DNA of 64,000 nucleotides from SHVZ01 sp041906305 (lineage in GTDB: Bacteria > Pseudomonadota > Alphaproteobacteria > SHVZ01), in NCBI GenBank assembly GCA_041906305.1, contig JAYRJL010000005.1:62001-126000 (forward strand), written 5' to 3'. The notes beneath the pieces were generated by a model, which did no database searches, was not told the origin of the DNA, and saw only the letters and a list, made by a program, of their open reading frames with translations. Positions 63,272 to 64,000 of this stretch are shown here, piece after piece; positions within the stretch are counted from its first letter, which is position 1; the number at the start of each line of letters is the position of its first letter. A program made the position numbers and the translations under genes.

Positions 63272-64000
63272 ATGCCGATGCGCCGCGTCTTCGCTTCCGA
63301 CTCCCGCTTCTGGCAGCTGGCACCGCGGCTGGCCGCGGCGACCGTCGCTATCCTGATCGCCGCGGCGATCGGCGTCGCGGTCATGAGCGAGCGCGCCTAC
63401 ACCGAGCAGAAGACCCGCGAGGTCACCGTCAGCGCCGGCATCCTCGCGTCGACCGTCACCGCGGCGCTGGTGTTCGACGACGCCAAGGCGGCGCAGGAGT
63501 ACGTGAGCTCGCTCTCCGCCAATCCCGAGATCCTCGCCGCCGCGATCTACGAGGACACCGGCGCGCTGTTCGCGAGCTATCTCCTTCCGGGCGAGTTGCC
63601 GGTCCCGGCGCGGCCGCTCGCCATCGGGCCCAGGCTCGACGGCGACCGCCTCTCGGTCTTCGTTCCCGTGCGTCACGAGAACCGGCAGATCGGCACGGTC
63701 TTTCTCCGCGCGACGGTCGAGCCGCTGGCGAGTCGCCTTCCGCGCTACGCGCTGATCCTGATGCTGACGGTGATGGCGGCGGCGATGGTGACCATCCTCG
63801 GCGCGGCGCAATCGACATTGGCCCATGTGAACCAGGACCTGCGCGAGCGCGCGCTGGAGCTCGGCGAGGCTAACCGCCAGCTCCAGGACCAGATCCAGGA
63901 ACGCGAGAAGGCCGAGGCGCAGCTCCGCCAGATCCAGAAGATGGAGACGATCGGACACCTGACCGGCGGCGTCGCGCACGACTTCAACAACCTTCTCACG
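63272..64000 (+). CDS. Sensor histidine kinase with CHASE8-like periplasmic region, partial
   Basis: The frame runs off the right edge; 243 residues are visible. Helix 1 is at about residues 15-37, followed by a periplasmic region (about 40-155) like the CHASE8 sensor found with YfiR-type proteins, helix 2 (about 158-180), a coiled coil and the H-box [16 protein letters not shown] with H236. It starts 5 nt after yfiR, making an envelope sensor operon of receptor, YfiR and kinase. Whether it carries a C-terminal receiver domain is not visible. Confidence 0.87.
   Translation, partial: MPMRRVFASDSRFWQLAPRLAAATVAILIAAAIGVAVMSERAYTEQKTREVTVSAGILASTVTAALVFDDAKAAQEYVSSLSANPEILAAAIYEDTGALFASYLLPGELPVPARPLAIGPRLDGDRLSVFVPVRHENRQIGTVFLRATVEPLASRLPRYALILMLTVMAAAMVTILGAAQSTLAHVNQDLRERALELGEANRQLQDQIQEREKAEAQLRQIQKMETIGHLTGGVAHDFNNLLT

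Overview
The window is very GC-rich, densely coding chromosomal DNA from an alphaproteobacterium, probably a free-living relative of the Rhodospirillales/Reyranella group; the exact genus cannot be fixed from the sequence alone. The evidence is the block dnaQ-coaE / maf-ppsR / hemE-hemH-hemJ-rho (the gene neighbourhood of the Caulobacter and Rickettsia replication origins), a fused TRAP permease, a PleC/DivJ-like kinase with a CtrA-type upstream site, and clustered GANTC (CcrM) sites. No tRNA, rRNA, CRISPR array, prophage or insertion sequence was seen.

Layout. 1-7.7 kb: replication and housekeeping genes mostly on the minus strand (dnaQ partial, coaE, a secreted two-repeat protein, TerC-type exporter, creA, DUF1272, maf, ppsR), with two GNAT genes on plus and a GNAT relic. 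7716-8101: divergent intergenic region, proposed here as oriC. 8.1-12.2 kb: the heme operon hemE-hemH-hemJ, then rho. 12.2-20.5 kb: GST, pyruvate kinase, an overlapping cobA-SCO1-cobB cluster, a soluble PleC/DivJ-like histidine kinase, a Bcr/CflA exporter and a RidA protein. 20.5-28.4 kb: a haem-motif/propeller secreted protein, truncated globin, argG, 5-formyl-THF cyclo-ligase, an Ntn hydrolase and DUF427. 28.4-37.7 kb: a TRAP importer, a PhyH oxygenase, a PLP decarboxylase, UspA, a P-type ATPase and DUF2244. 37.7-45.2 kb: dapB, a PadR regulator, a translationally coupled GNAT block, dnaJ and dnaK. 45.4-51.1 kb: argE with two tandem PhyH-like genes, apaG, a lipoprotein and a DapA-family lyase. 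51.3-57.9 kb: a CHASE3 kinase paired with a periplasmic binding protein, MipA/OmpV, a ketopantoate-reductase-like protein, a DUF559 gene framed by inverted repeats, and an oligopeptide-type binding protein. 58-64 kb: two tandem pentapeptide-repeat genes, then TonB receptor-YfiR-sensor kinase running off the window.

How genes work together. Many genes overlap by ATGA/GTGA junctions (hemE/hemH/hemJ, ppsR/maf, cobA/SCO1/cobB, the 39960-41462 GNAT block), indicating translationally coupled operons. GC-rich palindromic repeats recur between genes, several as inverted doublets; one doublet encloses the DUF559 gene. The most notable observations are the GANTC-rich candidate origin between ppsR and hemE, the repeat-bounded DUF559 unit, the CtrA-type site before the PleC/DivJ-like kinase, and the kinase/binding-protein pair.
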